Origin: Pigmentiphaga sp.
GTDB lineage: Bacteria; Pseudomonadota; Gammaproteobacteria; Burkholderiales; Burkholderiaceae_B
Direction of reading: 5' to 3'
Assembly: GCA_023228945.1 (NCBI GenBank)
Contig: JALOAI010000020.1
Coordinates: 38,455 to 102,454 of the forward strand
DNA length: 64,000 nucleotides
Shown here one piece after another: positions 16,914 to 25,172 of this stretch. The translations under genes and the position numbers were made by a program. Position 1 is the first letter of the stretch, and every line of letters begins with the position of its first letter. Below the pieces are notes generated by a model. It was given only the letters and a program-made list of their open reading frames with translations. It searched no databases and was not told the DNA's origin.

Positions 16914-17861
16914 TTATTTGTCCAAACCGATGAGCGTCGCGGCATTGCCGGAGATCATCCGGCGGATCTGCTCCTCACCATACCCAAGCTCCAGACAGGT
17001 TGCAATCACCTGGCGGAAGCCGTCGACCATGCGTGGGTTGCCTTTCTGACCAAGGTCGGAGCCCAAGATCGTTTTCTCCACGGTGCCGGCCTTGATGAGC
17101 TGATCGAGCGTCTCGGGATCATAGAAGTGAAACTTCGAGCCCGGTACGAACATGCACATCGAATGCTCCAGCCATACCCCCATCCGGGCCAGTTGTGCCA
17201 TGTCTTCTAGCGAAGCATCCACCACATAAGTGGGGTGATTGCACAGCAATCGCGTAACACCTCGCCGTTTGGCTTCTTCAAATAGGGGCCAGATCTCACT
17301 GATGTGCAGATGGCCCGACGATAGGACCGCATCGTGTTCGGCGATCAAGTCCAGGATAGGGCCGACCTCGGGTAGCAAAGCGCCGTTGTCCGCCAAGACC
17401 GTCAGAGGTATTGGCTCGAGCATTCGACGCTTGGTTTGCGGGAATTTGTTCTCGAAATCCTTATCCTGCTTGTGATGATCCAGGTGATTGCGCGACGAGA
17501 ACGTCGGCATCCAGACCAGCTTCGCGCCAAGTTGCAGCCCGTGCTCCACGGCATGCACGTTCAGGCCACCAACGGTATTGTTGAGCGGCACGCCGGACAG
17601 CAGAGTGACTTGCAGATGGCCAAAATGATGATTCAGCAGCTCGCTCACGGGAGTGGCCGAATAGTAATGGTCTTTGAGCAACAAAGCCCGCATCCCCGCC
17701 GCCGAAGCTTCCTGCATGGCTTCGTAATGGTCGAAATAGCGAGGCATCACCGAAGGTCCGCTATGGCAATGCAGATCGATCGCCCCTACCAGCAGGCGCT
17801 CGATAAGGTCGGCGTTGGCGGCACCGGAGTCCGCTTCGAGGGAGTTTTGATCGGTTTTCAC
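16914..17861 (-). CDS. DUF6282-type amidohydrolase/PHP-like metal-dependent hydrolase
   Basis: A 315-residue protein with a TIM-barrel metallohydrolase pattern: AIDLHCHSGPSVMPR (metal-binding HxH) at the N-terminus, LLLKDHYYSATP, LSSGHLHISE, LLCNHPTYVVDA and the final ILGSDLGQKGNPRMVDGF. These give several conserved His/Asp candidates. I recognise it as close to the DUF6282 group, related to amidohydrolases. The start codon is GTG at 17861, overlapping the HpaI-type stop as GTGA, a strong sign of coupling. A hydrolytic or lactonase-like step is suggested by fold only. Confidence 0.8.
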   Translation of the reverse strand: MKTDQNSLEADSGAANADLIERLLVGAIDLHCHSGPSVMPRYFDHYEAMQEASAAGMRALLLKDHYYSATPVSELLNHHFGHLQVTLLSGVPLNNTVGGLNVHAVEHGLQLGAKLVWMPTFSSRNHLDHHKQDKDFENKFPQTKRRMLEPIPLTVLADNGALLPEVGPILDLIAEHDAVLSSGHLHISEIWPLFEEAKRRGVTRLLCNHPTYVVDASLEDMAQLARMGVWLEHSMCMFVPGSKFHFYDPETLDQLIKAGTVEKTILGSDLGQKGNPRMVDGFRQVIATCLELGYGEEQIRRMISGNAATLIGLDK

Positions 17862-18682
17862 GGGTACATCTCCTGATTGAATTTGTCGTCTTGCACATCG
17901 GCTGCGGCGAAGCCATCAGCCAGGGTCCGGAAATACGCACGCAACGCAGCCTGGTCCGATCCCACAATAAACAGCGACACGCCGCGGCGCCGATAGGCGC
18001 GCACCTGCCCAAGATCGGCGACGAACATGCCTAGCGCTTTGCCCCGCCTCCGGCCAGCCTGAATGATCCGCTCGACAGCGGTCTCGACTTCGGGGGCGTC
18101 AAGGCGATCACACCCATAAGACACCGCCAGATCGGCTCTTCCGATAAATAGACAATCCACTTCGTCGACCGCGGCGATCTCGGCGATGGCTTCCACCGCC
18201 AGCGCATCTTCGATCTGGCAAATTACATTGCAGTTCAGATCGGACTGGCGAACATGCTCCGACAGGGGTACTTGTCCAAAAGCCGCGGCACGCGGTGAAT
18301 TGGAGAACCCTCGGGCGCCCGCCTGGTATCGGCAGGACGCAACCGCTCGGCGCGCGCCATCGGCATCAAGCACATGCGGCACCACGACTCCGTCGGCACC
18401 CGAGTCGAGCGCGCCCAGCGCATGCATGGCATCAGAGGAGGGCAGGCGCACAAGAACCGGCAGGGTTGCGGACTTCGCCGCCAACACACAGGTATCCAGG
18501 CTAGCGCGGTCAAAGGGAGCATGCTCGGCGTCGAGCACGACAAAATCGAGGCCAACACCACCGAGCACTTCGACTACCGAGTGGGCAGGACTTTTGATGA
18601 ATGTACCAACCAGAAATTCGCCGGTGCGCAATCTCGCCCGCAATGAATGTGCAGCGGGTGCGAAGCCCGCGCTTGCGCTCAT
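17858..18682 (-). CDS. HpcH/HpaI-type class II aldolase
   Basis: A 274-residue HpaI/HpcH-family metal-dependent aldolase. The catalytic LDAEHAPFDRASL (His base), the arginine segment LVRLPSSDAMHALGALDSGADGVVVPHV, the metal ligands in CQIEDALAVEAIAEIAAVDEVDCLFIGRADLAVSYG and the overall length all fit 2-keto-3-deoxy or 4-hydroxy-2-oxo acid aldolases. These release pyruvate late in meta-cleavage pathways. It overlaps both neighbours by four bases (cupin upstream, DUF6282 downstream). With the LigAB dioxygenase on the divergent strand this is consistent with a ring-cleavage pathway. Confidence 0.9.
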   Translation of the reverse strand: MSASAGFAPAAHSLRARLRTGEFLVGTFIKSPAHSVVEVLGGVGLDFVVLDAEHAPFDRASLDTCVLAAKSATLPVLVRLPSSDAMHALGALDSGADGVVVPHVLDADGARRAVASCRYQAGARGFSNSPRAAAFGQVPLSEHVRQSDLNCNVICQIEDALAVEAIAEIAAVDEVDCLFIGRADLAVSYGCDRLDAPEVETAVERIIQAGRRRGKALGMFVADLGQVRAYRRRGVSLFIVGSDQAALRAYFRTLADGFAAADVQDDKFNQEMYP

Positions 18683-19056
18683 GGCTTCGCCTCGGGTTCG
18701 AAGTCAGCGGCCTGGTACTCCACCAGATGACGGTAATCGTCGCGAAGGGGAGCAAACACATCGAGGTTGAGCGACACCTCGTCGCTCGTCGGCTCCACAT
18801 AATGCATCACATGCGGGGGCACCCTCAGCATGCAGCCCGGGGTCATATCAAAGACTTCATCACCCACGTGGTAATTAAAGCGTCCCTGGATACAGATCAC
18901 CACTTGCTCAAAGGTATGGCTATGGGGTCTCACTTGAATGTTCGGCTCGATCCAGTTCATCACCATGATGACCTCCTCACCCCGAAAGCCGACTCGTTCG
19001 ATCCCCTTGCGTACGACCTCGCGCTCCAGTTCGTTCCAGTTCGCCATTCTGATCAT
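18679..19056 (-). CDS. Small cupin-domain protein
   Basis: A 125-residue single-domain cupin. Motif 1 is seen in VRPHSHTFEQVVICIQGRFNYHVGDE (His-x-His and Glu metal ligands) and motif 2 in GCMLRVPPHVMHYVEP. It is the first gene of the minus-strand operon, with a GAGGAG ribosome-binding site, and overlaps the aldolase start by four bases. Small cupins in catabolic operons act as isomerases, dioxygenase-like enzymes or substrate-binding accessory proteins. Nothing here chooses between them. Confidence 0.87.
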   Translation of the reverse strand: MIRMANWNELEREVVRKGIERVGFRGEEVIMVMNWIEPNIQVRPHSHTFEQVVICIQGRFNYHVGDEVFDMTPGCMLRVPPHVMHYVEPTSDEVSLNLDVFAPLRDDYRHLVEYQAADFEPEAKP

Positions 19057-19379
19057 CTAACCGCTCCTCGCTGACACTTTCTCCACATCGGCGTCACCTC
19101 TAACCACAAAAAAATGACACCAACGGTGTTTCATTAAACATGACACCGTATCGCACAACAATACTAATTTCAGCCGCCAGGACTTGTCAAGAAGCGCGTT
19201 ACCAGGAGCGTGATGCTCAAGGATGCGGGGTCTCCCCTATCTTGACTCCGCTTACAAGCCTCTCTAGCATATAAAAACAATACATCGTCTCGCTGTGCAT
19301 TACATACTGTACGACACAAAAAAGGGGCCCTACCGACGGCGTTCGGGTTTGCCCCCTCAGCCAATCAAAGGAGGTCGCA
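19057..19379. promoter_or_regulatory. Divergent promoter region between the cupin operon and the Bug-ligAB operon, with IclR-like half-sites
   Basis: No gene is seen in this 323-bp stretch. It contains two direct copies of ATGACACC (19114-19121 and 19140-19147), a GTATCGCACAA motif (19148-19158) and a GTACGACACAA motif (19309-19319). The last two resemble the half-sites before hpaB2. One motif lies near each divergent start, which would allow one IclR protein to control both units. AAAGGAGG just before 19380 is a strong ribosome-binding site for the Bug gene. Confidence 0.42.
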
Positions 19380-20363
19380 ATGCAAGTCACTCGTAGAAAG
19401 TTCTGTACTGCCCTGGGGGCCTTGCCCCTTCTGTCGCTCGGTGGCGTCAAGGCGCAAACCGCCGCGAGCTACCCCAACCGGCCCCTGACGCTAACCCTTA
19501 TCGTGCCGCCCGGCGGCGTCTCCGATAGCCTGTTCCGGCAACTTGCAAAAAGCGCGGAGCCGTTCTTAGGCCAGAACGTCATCATTGACTATCGGCCTGG
19601 TGGCGGCTCGCTCGTCGGCCTCAACTACCTGCGCTCCCAGAACCCAGACGGCTATTCGCTAGCCATGGTTGGCCGCAGCGTGCTTTCACGTTACTGGATT
19701 ACCAACCAGAACATCGGCTTTCATCCCGTGGAGGACCTCACATGGCTTAGCAGAGTCTACGGTTCCGCGTTTGCCGTCGTCGTACGAGCCGACTCACCGT
19801 TCCAGTCTTGGGCGGATGTGGTCGCCTACGCCAAAAGCCAGCCCGATACCTTGAGCTACGGCGGTTTTACCGCCTTTGGCGGCATGACCCACGTGGCCAT
19901 CGAAGACATCGCACAAAAAGAGGGACTGAAAATGCAGTACATTCCCTACAAGGGCGATGCGGACGTTCTCCAGGCCGTGATGGGTGGGCAACTCGATTTT
20001 GCCGTCGTAGCCGGAACGTTCAAGCCTCTTGCCGAAGCCGGCCGTGTACGCCCCCTTGTTTTCCTAACGCCGGAGCGTCAGGAGCAGTATCCCGACGTCC
20101 CCACCATGATAGAAGCTGGCTACCCCGTCACGGTAGACGCCTCCGTTGGTATTGCCGCGCCCAAAGGCCTGCCGCCCGACGTGGTGGCCAAACTGGAAGA
20201 GGTGATCCAAAAAGCCATGGCCACCCCCGAGTTTGTCGCCGTGCTCGACCATACCCTTCAGATGCCCACGTATCTCGATAACCAAGGTTTTACCGAATGG
20301 GCCGGGAAACAGATCGAAGTAGAGCGCGATATCGTTGAGCGCTTCAATCTGCGCGAACGTTAA
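19380..20363 (+). CDS. Bug-family (TctC) substrate-binding protein of the ring-cleavage operon
   Basis: A 327-residue Bug protein with a signal peptide that contains a twin arginine (TRRKFCTALGALPLLSLGGVKA), so Tat export is possible. The mature part starts SYPNRPLTLTLIVPPGGVSDSLFRQLA and has DYRPGGGSLVG, NPDGYS and a late VPTMIEAGYPVTVDAS block. It is more diverged than the other Bug proteins of the window. It is the first gene of an operon with ligA- and ligB-like genes (3-bp gap), so its ligand may be the aromatic or carboxylate substrate of this pathway. No permease is adjacent. Confidence 0.92.
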   Translation: MQVTRRKFCTALGALPLLSLGGVKAQTAASYPNRPLTLTLIVPPGGVSDSLFRQLAKSAEPFLGQNVIIDYRPGGGSLVGLNYLRSQNPDGYSLAMVGRSVLSRYWITNQNIGFHPVEDLTWLSRVYGSAFAVVVRADSPFQSWADVVAYAKSQPDTLSYGGFTAFGGMTHVAIEDIAQKEGLKMQYIPYKGDADVLQAVMGGQLDFAVVAGTFKPLAEAGRVRPLVFLTPERQEQYPDVPTMIEAGYPVTVDASVGIAAPKGLPPDVVAKLEEVIQKAMATPEFVAVLDHTLQMPTYLDNQGFTEWAGKQIEVERDIVERFNLRER

Positions 20364-20366
20364 ACG

Positions 20367-20756
20367 ATGACAGCCCACAACGACCCCGACTACGGAAGAA
20401 GCGGACCCATCCCCGGCCTGCTCGTTTCCGACGGAGAGCTGCTACAGCAAGCCCACCGGCTTAACCGTCTGCTAATCTCGACCAACGACCCCGCTCAGCG
20501 AGAGCGGTTTCGCACCAACTGCGAAGCATTGATGGCGGAGTACGATCTCTCCGATCTTGAAAAACAGTTGCTGCGGGATCGAGATTGGCAGGGCATGCTG
20601 GAGCTGGGTGCCAGTATTTATGCCTTGGCCAAGGGAGCCCGGGCCTTCGGGCTCGGACTCCTCGACGTCGGAGCGCAAATGCGTGGCTGCTCGCTCCAGG
20701 CGCTGCGTTCAAGCCTGCCCCGACATACTTTGGACGATGCTACCCAGCATGGCTAA
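20367..20756 (+). CDS. LigA-like small subunit of an extradiol ring-cleavage dioxygenase
   Basis: A 129-residue protein matching the protocatechuate 4,5-dioxygenase alpha subunit. The helical core reads HRLNRLLISTNDPAQRERFRTN..YDLSDLEKQLLRDRDWQGMLELGASIYALAKGARAFGLGLLDVGAQMRG. LigA caps the active site of LigB. The reading frame overlaps the catalytic subunit by eight bases, the usual coupled arrangement. The specific substrate (protocatechuate, gallate or another catechol) cannot be told from this subunit. Confidence 0.9.
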   Translation: MTAHNDPDYGRSGPIPGLLVSDGELLQQAHRLNRLLISTNDPAQRERFRTNCEALMAEYDLSDLEKQLLRDRDWQGMLELGASIYALAKGARAFGLGLLDVGAQMRGCSLQALRSSLPRHTLDDATQHG

Positions 20757-21579
20757 GATCATCTCCGGCATCGGCGCCTCCCATTCGCCGTCGATCGCCT
20801 TTGCCTACGATCAACACCAGGAAGACTCCACGGCCTGGAAACCTTTTTTTCAGGCCGCTGAAGAGCTTCGTGCGAGCATCGCCGCCGATCCTCCCGATGT
20901 TTTGATCTTCCTCTATAACGATCATTTCTGGCAATTCAACCTTGATTTTGTCCCTACGTTTGCAATAGGTGTTGGCGAAGAATTCCCGTTGGCACCGGAG
21001 CGCGAGCTAGCGCGACCACTCCCTGGCGCCAAAGGCGACCCACGCTTGGCATGGCACCTGACCCGCTCCTTGGTTGCCGAAGAATTCGACCTGACTGTCT
21101 GTCGGCACCTGATGCTCGATCATGGTTTTTTTTCTGTCATGCCCTTGATCTGCGATCCGCCATGGCCTATGCGCGTCGTTCCGATCGCGGTCAATGTCAT
21201 CCAGCATCCGCTACCAACACCGGTCCGCTGCTGGAAACTCGGACAAGCCATCGCGCGAGCCGTCGCAAACTACGATGAACCACTCAAGGTCAGCGTCGTC
21301 GCCACAGGCGGCCTGTCCCATCAATTGCACGGACCTAATTTCGGCTACACCAACCCGGCCTGGGATCAACGCTTTCTTGACTTGCTCACGGAATCTCCCG
21401 AGAGCTTGCTGGAGCTATCCCACGAAGACTACATGCAGCTAGGCGGCGCTGAATCGGTCGAGATGATCGTCTGGCTCGCCATGCGTGGCGCCCTCCGAAC
21501 ACCGCGGCTTGAACAGCGCTTTCATCATGCGGGGGCGCTCACCGGCCTGGGCCTGCTTCACCTCCAGGAGGAGGCGTAA
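20749..21579 (+). CDS. LigB-family class III extradiol dioxygenase, catalytic subunit
   Basis: A 276-residue LigB-type Fe(II) dioxygenase. The iron ligands are recognisable: His12 (GASHSPS), His59 (YNDHFWQF) and Glu238 (GAESVEMIVW), plus the catalytic base His191 (TGGLSHQLHGPNFG). Length and order match the protocatechuate 4,5-dioxygenase beta subunit closely. It opens a catechol-type ring by meta cleavage. The ATG at 20749 is chosen because homology starts there (MAKIISGIGASH) and it overlaps the small-subunit stop. Together with two HpaB-type hydroxylases and an HpaI aldolase it defines a hydroxylation, ring-cleavage and aldolysis route. Confidence 0.92.
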   Translation: MAKIISGIGASHSPSIAFAYDQHQEDSTAWKPFFQAAEELRASIAADPPDVLIFLYNDHFWQFNLDFVPTFAIGVGEEFPLAPERELARPLPGAKGDPRLAWHLTRSLVAEEFDLTVCRHLMLDHGFFSVMPLICDPPWPMRVVPIAVNVIQHPLPTPVRCWKLGQAIARAVANYDEPLKVSVVATGGLSHQLHGPNFGYTNPAWDQRFLDLLTESPESLLELSHEDYMQLGGAESVEMIVWLAMRGALRTPRLEQRFHHAGALTGLGLLHLQEEA

Positions 21580-21714
21580 CTTTGAAAGTCCTTGCGGCCT
21601 AGATCTTTACACGGTCGCGTCACGAGCATGGCATTCCTTTACCCATCTTGCCACGCATTCCTGCAATCTTGAGACTTGTTCTGCACTGAACCCCTTTCCC
21701 TGAGCCGCAAGCTG

Positions 21715-21822
21715 TTAGGCGCAATCCAGGATCGCGTACTCTCTCCGTCGATCGAAGACAGGCTGCAGGGCGCGCTGAAATCGGCGGCTGATCTCCTGCG
21801 TCACGGATTGTTCCCGTGACAT
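21715..21822 (-). CDS. Possible 35-residue small protein overlapping the amidohydrolase 3' end
   Basis: Starting with ATG at 21822 and overlapping the last 22 bases of the amidohydrolase gene, this frame encodes MSREQSVTQEISRRFQ.. and ends ..YAILDCA before TAA. The composition is protein-like and the helix is amphipathic, but there is only a weak purine-rich segment for ribosome binding. It may be a coupled small protein or the remnant C-terminus of a lost gene. Nothing else is seen in the 21580-21800 gap. Confidence 0.3.
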   Translation of the reverse strand: MSREQSVTQEISRRFQRALQPVFDRRREYAILDCA

Positions 21823-23501
21823 GGCTCTGCCGCATGCTCGCCATACACCCAGCCACCGTCCACCATCGTTGCCAAGCACTCAAGCTCGCGCAGGCGCTCG
21901 GGGGCGACGGCGGTCGGATCTTCGGACAGCACCGCCAGGTCGGCAAAGTAACCCGGCTGCAGCGGCCCCTTGACCTTCTCTTCAAAGCTGAACCAAGCGC
22001 CCGCCGTCGTCATCAGCCGCAGGGCCTGATCCACCGTGGTGCAACCCGCCTTGCCCAGCGTCTGGCCGCCGTCGCGTACCTGGCGATTGACCATCGCCCA
22101 TACCGTGAACAGCGGATCATGAGGAATGCCATCGGTGCCGGCCGCCACCGGTATGCCCGCCTCCAGCAACTGCCGGGCCGGCGCAACATAGGCCTGCTGC
22201 TCGTCAGGGAGCTCGAGGTAGCGGCCGCCACTGACTTTCCAGGCGTGGAAGGCCGGGATCAGCGTAATGCCCACGCCAAGCTTCTTCAGCCGGGCGATGA
22301 CCTCGGGCGAACTGCGGCCCACATGTTCGATCACCCAGCGCTTGCCCGAGATCGGCGTTTGTTCGGCGACCCGCTCCAGGGCCGGCAACAACTTCTCGAT
22401 CAAGTCCGAGGCAATCGTATGCAGCCGAAGATCGTGCCTCGCCGCCAGCAGCGCCAGATGCTCGAACTCTGTCGGCCCCACCGCTTGCTTGACGTATCCC
22501 GACCAACTGAGATCGGACGGATCTTTCCTGGCGAGCTCGCCCACCACGGGGTCGCCGCCGTATGGCACCTGGATGCCGCTGATCCTCAACCAGGCGTCGC
22601 CCATGCCGCTACCGCGGGCGTGGGCCAGCCAATCGCGATACAGGCGATCGGCCTCGTGGATGGAGTGCAGGACCGGATTGGCCACCAGGGTGACGCGCAT
22701 CCGCAGCTCGCCCGCCTGGTGCAAGTCGCGATACAGGCTCACCACGGCGGGGGCGGCGCCATGGCCTTCGTAGATGCTGGTGGTACCTTTGGCGTGATAC
22801 GCCGCCAGACCACGACGGATCGCATCCAGCCGTTCATCGGTGGAGAAGCGCGGCACCGCCGGCAGAATATCCAGCAAGGCCGCCTCGGTGTAGTTCCGAT
22901 CGATGATGACGCCAGTCGGCTCTCCGCGATCGTCCTTTTCGATCTCTACCCCCGACGCCCTGGGCGCCGTCTGGCGATCGATGCCGTTGAGCGCCAGCGC
23001 GCGGGAGTTCAGCGCCGAGAAGCATGGCGGCTGGCCCCAGAACCCGGATGGCGCGGGAATATGGACGGGATGATCGGGAGCCGCCCGGTCCAGCTCATGC
23101 CGATCGGGCATCCGGCCCTCCCGCAATTGACGTGGACCGCCAAAGAAGAACGGCGGCTCGCCGACCGGCGTGGTGACGATCCAGCGGCCCGGCTCGGTGT
23201 CGGCCGCCAGCCTGCGCACGATGTCCAGAACGTCGTCGATCGACTTCGCCTTGGCGAGGGAGGGACGTACGCTTTGCAAGCCCAGAGAGTCGAGATGGGC
23301 ATGAGTGTCGTTGAAGCCCGGGATGATGGTGCGGCCCGAGTAGTCGAACACCCGGGTGTCTGCGCCCCGCAGCGCCTCGATGGCTGCGCGGAAGCCCACG
23401 GCCAGCACTTTGCCCTCGCGGACCGCCAGGGCTTCGCCCCGCGTGCCGTGAGCGTCGAGGGTAATCACGTTCCCCAGTACTATCGCATCCGCACTGCTCA
23501 T
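21801..23501 (-). CDS. Amidohydrolase family 3 protein (YtcJ-like)
   Basis: A 566-residue amidohydrolase of the YtcJ/N-substituted formamide deformylase type. Metal-site and fold markers are IIPGFNDTHAHLDSLG (HxH), IYEGHGAAPA, LRLHTIASD, KRWVIEHVG and VAAGTDGIPHDP, with a beta-sandwich at both termini (NVITLDAHG at the start, DLAVLSEDP near the end). It hydrolyses C-N bonds in amides or cyclic amides. A GGAGG ribosome-binding site precedes the ATG. It follows a Bug gene by 21 bp and a RidA gene further up, so these three form one unit, probably for uptake and breakdown of an N-containing organic acid. Confidence 0.9.
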   Translation of the reverse strand: MSSADAIVLGNVITLDAHGTRGEALAVREGKVLAVGFRAAIEALRGADTRVFDYSGRTIIPGFNDTHAHLDSLGLQSVRPSLAKAKSIDDVLDIVRRLAADTEPGRWIVTTPVGEPPFFFGGPRQLREGRMPDRHELDRAAPDHPVHIPAPSGFWGQPPCFSALNSRALALNGIDRQTAPRASGVEIEKDDRGEPTGVIIDRNYTEAALLDILPAVPRFSTDERLDAIRRGLAAYHAKGTTSIYEGHGAAPAVVSLYRDLHQAGELRMRVTLVANPVLHSIHEADRLYRDWLAHARGSGMGDAWLRISGIQVPYGGDPVVGELARKDPSDLSWSGYVKQAVGPTEFEHLALLAARHDLRLHTIASDLIEKLLPALERVAEQTPISGKRWVIEHVGRSSPEVIARLKKLGVGITLIPAFHAWKVSGGRYLELPDEQQAYVAPARQLLEAGIPVAAGTDGIPHDPLFTVWAMVNRQVRDGGQTLGKAGCTTVDQALRLMTTAGAWFSFEEKVKGPLQPGYFADLAVLSEDPTAVAPERLRELECLATMVDGGWVYGEHAAEPCHGNNP

Positions 23502-23522
23502 CTCTGCCTCCAGGCTCGCTTC

Positions 23523-24509
23523 TTAATTGAGGGTAATTTTCTGGTTCTCGATCACGGTTTTCGCCGAGGTCCGTTGGCTTTCCAGAAATCTGGCCAGTTC
23601 CTCCGGGGTCTGCTTCGGAGCTGGCTCCATACCTACATTATTCAGCAACTGCTCGCGCAAGGCCGGGGTTGCGAGGCTCGCAGACAGCGCCTCGGCGATC
23701 TTTTTCGAGATCGCTTCGGGCACGCCTTCGGGTTGGGCCAGCCCCAACCAGCCGATCACCTCGAAATCAGCCACGCCTTGTTCGCGCAGAGTGGGCACGT
23801 CGGGCAATAGCTCGCTGCGCTCGCGGTTGCCAACCCCTAGCGCCTTGAGCTTGCCGCCCTGCAGGAAACCCTTACCGGCGGGATAGTCGATGAACATGGC
23901 ATCGACATGCCCCGCCATCAAGTCCGAGACCGCGGGCGCCGCGCCATTGTACGGAACATGGGTCAGCTCGATGCCGGCACGATACTTCAGAGTCTCCATG
24001 GCCAGATGGTGAGGCGTTCCCACTCCGGGGGTGCTGTAGTTGAGGCCGCCCTTCCGGCTCTTGGCCAGATCAATCAGATCTTGCAGCGAATTTACGGGAG
24101 AGGAGGCGGACACCACCAGAATATAAGGGAACCATCCCACCGCCCCCGCCGCCGGCAGGTCCGGCTGTTCCTCCGCCATCAGAATGTCATTGACATAGAA
24201 CGTATTGCTGTTGCCCAGCATCAGCGTGTAGCCGTCGGGCTTGGCACGCGAAACGTAGCGCGCCGCAATCGATCCGGAAGCACCGGGACGATTTTCAACG
24301 ACCACGGGCTGGCCGAATTCGCGGGCCAGACCCGTGGAGAGCATGCGCGCGACAACGTCGACACCGCCCCCCGGCGCAAACGGCACCGTCAAGACCACTG
24401 GCCGATTGGGATAGTTTGTCTCCTGGGCAACGGCGGCGGCCCCGGCGCCAAGCATCAAGCCCGACATGATGGTGGCAAGCGCTACCCGAACTCCTTTGGA
24501 ACGCATCAT
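23523..24509 (-). CDS. Bug-family (TctC) substrate-binding protein
   Basis: A 328-residue Bug protein with a clear signal peptide (VRVALATIMSGLMLGAGAAAVAQ). The mature start NYPNRPVVLTVPFAPGGGVDVVARML, ENRPGASGSIA, KPDGYTLMLGN and PDVPTLREQGVADFEVIGWLGLAQPEGVP are family blocks. The ribosome-binding site CAGGAGA precedes ATGATG. It is the middle gene of ridA-Bug-amidohydrolase (16 and 21 bp gaps). The ligand may be the amidohydrolase substrate, which is inference from position. Confidence 0.93.
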   Translation of the reverse strand: MMRSKGVRVALATIMSGLMLGAGAAAVAQETNYPNRPVVLTVPFAPGGGVDVVARMLSTGLAREFGQPVVVENRPGASGSIAARYVSRAKPDGYTLMLGNSNTFYVNDILMAEEQPDLPAAGAVGWFPYILVVSASSPVNSLQDLIDLAKSRKGGLNYSTPGVGTPHHLAMETLKYRAGIELTHVPYNGAAPAVSDLMAGHVDAMFIDYPAGKGFLQGGKLKALGVGNRERSELLPDVPTLREQGVADFEVIGWLGLAQPEGVPEAISKKIAEALSASLATPALREQLLNNVGMEPAPKQTPEELARFLESQRTSAKTVIENQKITLN

Positions 24510-24525
24510 TATCCGTCTCCTGATT

Positions 24526-24918
24526 TTAGATGACTGCTATAGCGTTGATTTCGACCAGACATTTGGGATCGAGCAGACTGACGACCTGAACCATCGTCGA
24601 GGCGGGGGGATCCTTGGGAAAATACTCTCGACGTACCTGCGTGATTTCCTGGAAACCCTCCAGTTTCACCACGAAGGCGGTCACCGACATGATGTCGTCC
24701 AGGGTTCCACCGGCGGCTTCAACGGCCGCCTTGAGGTTTTCACAGATTTGCCGGGTTTGCGTGGCATAGCAGCCCTCGCCCACCACCTCGCCTTCCACGT
24801 TGCGTGCCGTCAGGCCCGAGATAAACACCATCTTGCCCGGTTCCGAGGTGATCACCGGCGTCCAGACGCCGAAGGGCCGAGACAGCTTCTCGGGTTGTAT
24901 TGCGATCTTCTTGCTCAT
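24526..24918 (-). CDS. RidA-family protein lacking the deaminase arginine
   Basis: A 130-residue RidA protein (FISGLTARNVEGEVVG, ATQTRQICENLKAAVEAAGGTLDDIMSVTAFVV, VEINAIAV). As in the copy at 7683, the catalytic-arginine position of canonical RidA is not arginine here (DPPASTMVQVVSLL), so simple 2-aminoacrylate deamination is doubtful. An AGGAG ribosome-binding site precedes the ATG. It heads the unit with the Bug and amidohydrolase genes and is divergent from homogentisate dioxygenase across a 182-bp gap that contains an AT-rich palindrome. Confidence 0.87.
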   Translation of the reverse strand: MSKKIAIQPEKLSRPFGVWTPVITSEPGKMVFISGLTARNVEGEVVGEGCYATQTRQICENLKAAVEAAGGTLDDIMSVTAFVVKLEGFQEITQVRREYFPKDPPASTMVQVVSLLDPKCLVEINAIAVI

Positions 24919-25031
24919 CCGAATTGCTCCTGCTTCGATGACACCACGCCTTTAGGGGGCGCGGCGATTGTTGATGAATATCGGTTCTGGACGAACGTCC
25001 AGATCACGACCTTCACCGCCAGCGAATATTA

Positions 25032-25052
25032 AATCATAATATTAATATGATT
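25032..25052. promoter_or_regulatory. AT-rich palindrome in the ridA/hmgA divergent promoter region
   Basis: Arms AATCATA and TATGATT are perfect inverted repeats separated by seven AT bases. The whole element sits inside a longer AT-rich block (25026-25058) that stands out from the GC-rich surroundings and is likely operator plus promoter DNA. It lies about 50 bp upstream of the hmgA ribosome-binding site. Which regulator binds it is not known. Confidence 0.45.
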
Positions 25053-25100
25053 AATAAGATCATTCACCAAGCAAAGCCCAAGATCCAGGAGATATCCTAT

Positions 25101-25172
25101 ATGTCCCAACCTGTCCCAACGTCCCCGAGCTCGCAGCCGGATAGCACCCTCAAACCCGTCCCCGCCGGCTAG
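25101..25172 (+). pseudogene. hmgA: 5' part of hmgA cut off by an in-frame TAG (or a 23-codon leader)
   Basis: ATG at 25101 has an AGGAG ribosome-binding site nine bases upstream and reads 23 codons (MSQPVPTSPSSQPDSTLK..) to TAG at 25170-25172. The very next codon is ATG, and the frame continues as homogentisate dioxygenase. In HmgA proteins from bacteria and human the residues directly before SGFGNE are Tyr-x, so the TAG occupies a conserved tyrosine codon and is one base from TAC or TAT. This suggests a nonsense mutation with reinitiation at 25173, or a sequencing error. Confidence 0.7.

Noticed and set aside
21816..23810. 664-codon plus-strand frame opposite the amidohydrolase and part of the Bug gene
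   Set aside because: It crosses two genes with clear families on the other strand and has no motif or ribosome-binding site of its own.
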